Below are positions 62,817-64,000 of a stretch of 64,000 nucleotides of DNA, piece by piece; the stretch's first letter is position 1; the number at the start of each line of letters is the position of its first letter. This DNA comes from Gordonia bronchialis DSM 43247 (GTDB lineage: Bacteria; Actinomycetota; Actinomycetes; Mycobacteriales; Mycobacteriaceae): the NCBI RefSeq assembly GCF_000024785.1, contig NC_013441.1, positions 2,604,001 to 2,668,000 on the forward strand, read 5' to 3'. A program made the position numbers and the translations under genes. The notes beneath the pieces are model-generated. The model had not been told where the DNA came from. It saw nothing but the letters and a program-made list of their open reading frames with translations, and ran no database searches.

Positions 62817-63158
62817 GTGACCCCGTTCTCCGACGACGAACTCGCCGAGTTCTACCGCGAGATCGAGGGACGCACCGCCACGGGACGGCCACGTCGACGA
62901 ACCGGCTCCCGCCTCGAGCCGGCCCAGCCGTGCCCGACACCGGACAAAAGCGCCTTCGGCACCCACGCCGCCGCTCTCGACGCGATCGCGTACTCCCGTC
63001 TGCACCGCCCCCGCGCCCCGCAGCTGCGAAGCTATCGATGCGCTTGCGGCGCATGGCATATCACGAGCTCGGCGCCACGGCCCGGATTCGACGAGCCGGG
63101 CTCGTCGGCCACCGCCCGGTCCGGGCGCGTTCGCCGGAAAGGGAAGAAGAAACGGTGA
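62817..63158 (+). CDS. Small protein with zinc-ribbon-like CxC-x3-WH motif
   Basis: A 113-residue protein. The first 20 residues form an acidic helix (SDDELAEFYREIEG). A ribbon-like unit follows: CPTPDKSAFGTHAAALDAI, then LRSYRCACGAWHITS, in which a Cys, the CAC pair and WH could bind zinc. The same Cys...CxxCxxWH layout is common in small actinobacterial and phage proteins. The last 40 residues are Arg/Lys-rich (KGKKKR end) and may bind nucleic acid. I do not recognise a named family. The stop overlaps the VOC GTG. Confidence 0.62.
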   Translation: MTPFSDDELAEFYREIEGRTATGRPRRRTGSRLEPAQPCPTPDKSAFGTHAAALDAIAYSRLHRPRAPQLRSYRCACGAWHITSSAPRPGFDEPGSSATARSGRVRRKGKKKR

Positions 63159-63925
63159 ATCCGTTGGCTGTCACCGGGGTCCGGGTGGAACTGAGTGCTC
63201 CAGAGGCCCCACTCCGCGCCGCCTACGCGGCCCTGTTGTCGGCCGATGCGCGACGCCTCGAGCGTCCCAACGCGCACATCGTGGCGGGTCCGGGCCCGGC
63301 CCATCGTGTGCTCTTCGAGGTCGACGACGTCAACGGGGCCGCTCGCCTGCTGGGTCGGCGCGGGTTGCCGGTCGCTGGGCCGACCGAGGCCGCACCGCCC
63401 GGGCTCACCGGCGACGACGTGCGGACCGCATCGTCGGTGCCGCTGGGTATCTGCGCCGCGCGCAGGCCTGCGGAGTCGTTCGGGTCGTCGGACACCGACA
63501 TCACCGGCATCGACCATCTCGTCTTCATGTGCAATGACCGTGATCAGGCGGTGGCCCTCTTCGGGGCCACCCTCGGCCTGGATTTTCGGCTCGACCGCCG
63601 AATCCCCGACGTCGGTGCGCCTGGGCCCGAGACGCCCGAGTCGGGCGAGCCCGCAACCGACGTCCACCAGATGTTCTTCCGCGGCGGCGAGATCATCTTC
63701 GAGGTCGTCGCGGGGGCTCCGCGCCCCGCCGACGCCGCACCGGTGGAGTTGTGGGGTATCGCCTGGCACAGCCCCGACCTCGAACGGACCCGCACCCGAC
63801 TCCTCGACGCCGGCCTCTCGGTCACGCCGATCCGCGCCGGACGCAAACCCGGGACCCGCATCGCCACGGTGCGAAATGGGCCCGACCTCGCGACTCGCAC
63901 CGTCATCATCGGGCCCGACGTCTGA
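63155..63925 (+). CDS. VOC superfamily protein (glyoxalase/bleomycin resistance-like fold)
   Basis: A 256-residue protein with two vicinal-oxygen-chelate modules. The second half has GIDHLVFMCNDRDQAVALFG, QMFFRGGEIIFEVVAG and WGIAWHSPDLERTRTRLLDAG with His and Glu in positions that bind metal in this fold; the first half (FEVDDVNGAARLLGRRGL) is degenerate. The reaction is unknown. GGGAAGAAG precedes GTG 63155, which overlaps the stop of the small Cys-rich gene. Nothing recognisable follows up to the window end at 64000. Confidence 0.82.
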   Translation: MNPLAVTGVRVELSAPEAPLRAAYAALLSADARRLERPNAHIVAGPGPAHRVLFEVDDVNGAARLLGRRGLPVAGPTEAAPPGLTGDDVRTASSVPLGICAARRPAESFGSSDTDITGIDHLVFMCNDRDQAVALFGATLGLDFRLDRRIPDVGAPGPETPESGEPATDVHQMFFRGGEIIFEVVAGAPRPADAAPVELWGIAWHSPDLERTRTRLLDAGLSVTPIRAGRKPGTRIATVRNGPDLATRTVIIGPDV

Positions 63926-64000
63926 TCCGTCGGCCGTTCGCGGCGGCCGCCGACACGTCGAAAACGAGAATCTGTTCTCATTCGTCCCGCCGTGAGATAA

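Overview
The window is GC-rich actinobacterial DNA from a mycolic-acid bacterium (order Mycobacteriales), most likely Gordonia or a close relative. The genus is inference. Supporting genes are mshC (mycothiol), a complete Pup-proteasome locus (mpa, dop, pup, prcBA, pafA, pafBC), rbpA, an F420-type biliverdin reductase, a separate polyprenol-phosphate mannose synthase, and gene order matching, from memory, M. tuberculosis Rv2139 to Rv2050 with insertions and losses. About 57 protein genes were called. I saw no rRNA, tRNA or CRISPR array, and no gene-free stretch above 300 bases.

Layout. 1-6680: pyrD (cut by the window edge), a DUF5703 gene and an lppL-like lipoprotein on the minus strand; uppP, a histidine phosphatase, DUF3090, a SCO1664-family protein and mshC on plus. 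6684-11216: PAC2 protein divergent from the B12-dependent methionine synthase metH. 11217-17728: an accessory block with a marR-MFS efflux pair, a Gdx-like small multidrug transporter behind a guanidine-III riboswitch, a GT-C-like membrane protein, an alpha/beta hydrolase, a 167-bp MITE-like element inserted at the start of an XRE regulator gene, and a HAD phosphatase. 17776-21702: hisE, hisG, a thioesterase, a RecB-like nuclease and trmI. 21896-37309: mpa, an FHA-ABC transporter, glgP, dop, pup-prcB-prcA, pafA, pafB, pafC, tatA, tatC. 37334-43476: helY, a DUF4333 protein, a 5'-3' exonuclease and an Xaa-Pro peptidase. 43490-54806: biliverdin reductase, DprE2-like SDR, then cobL-cobM-cobK, cobIJ, cobH, cobG and riboswitch-controlled cobN. 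54899-59887: fxsA, an amidohydrolase, lnt, dpm and rbpA. 60060-63925: two small Cys-rich proteins, a DUF475/TerC-like membrane protein, an adenylate cyclase, DUF3263 and a VOC protein.

How it works together. The central block tags proteins with Pup (pafA), activates or removes Pup (dop), unfolds (mpa) and degrades them (prcBA), with pafBC as WYL regulators. The cob cluster makes the corrin ring by the late-cobalt (CobG/CobN) route and metH, in the same window, uses the cofactor. lnt and dpm serve lipoprotein acylation and mannosylation.

The strongest signals beyond ordinary annotation are the guanidine-III riboswitch on the Gdx-type exporter, the MITE that reuses its CTAG target inside the -10 box of the XRE gene, an apparent leaderless uORF coupled to uppP, a marR operator that covers its own leaderless start codon, and a pervasive TANNNT-6/7 nt-start codon pattern that fixes many start codons here.
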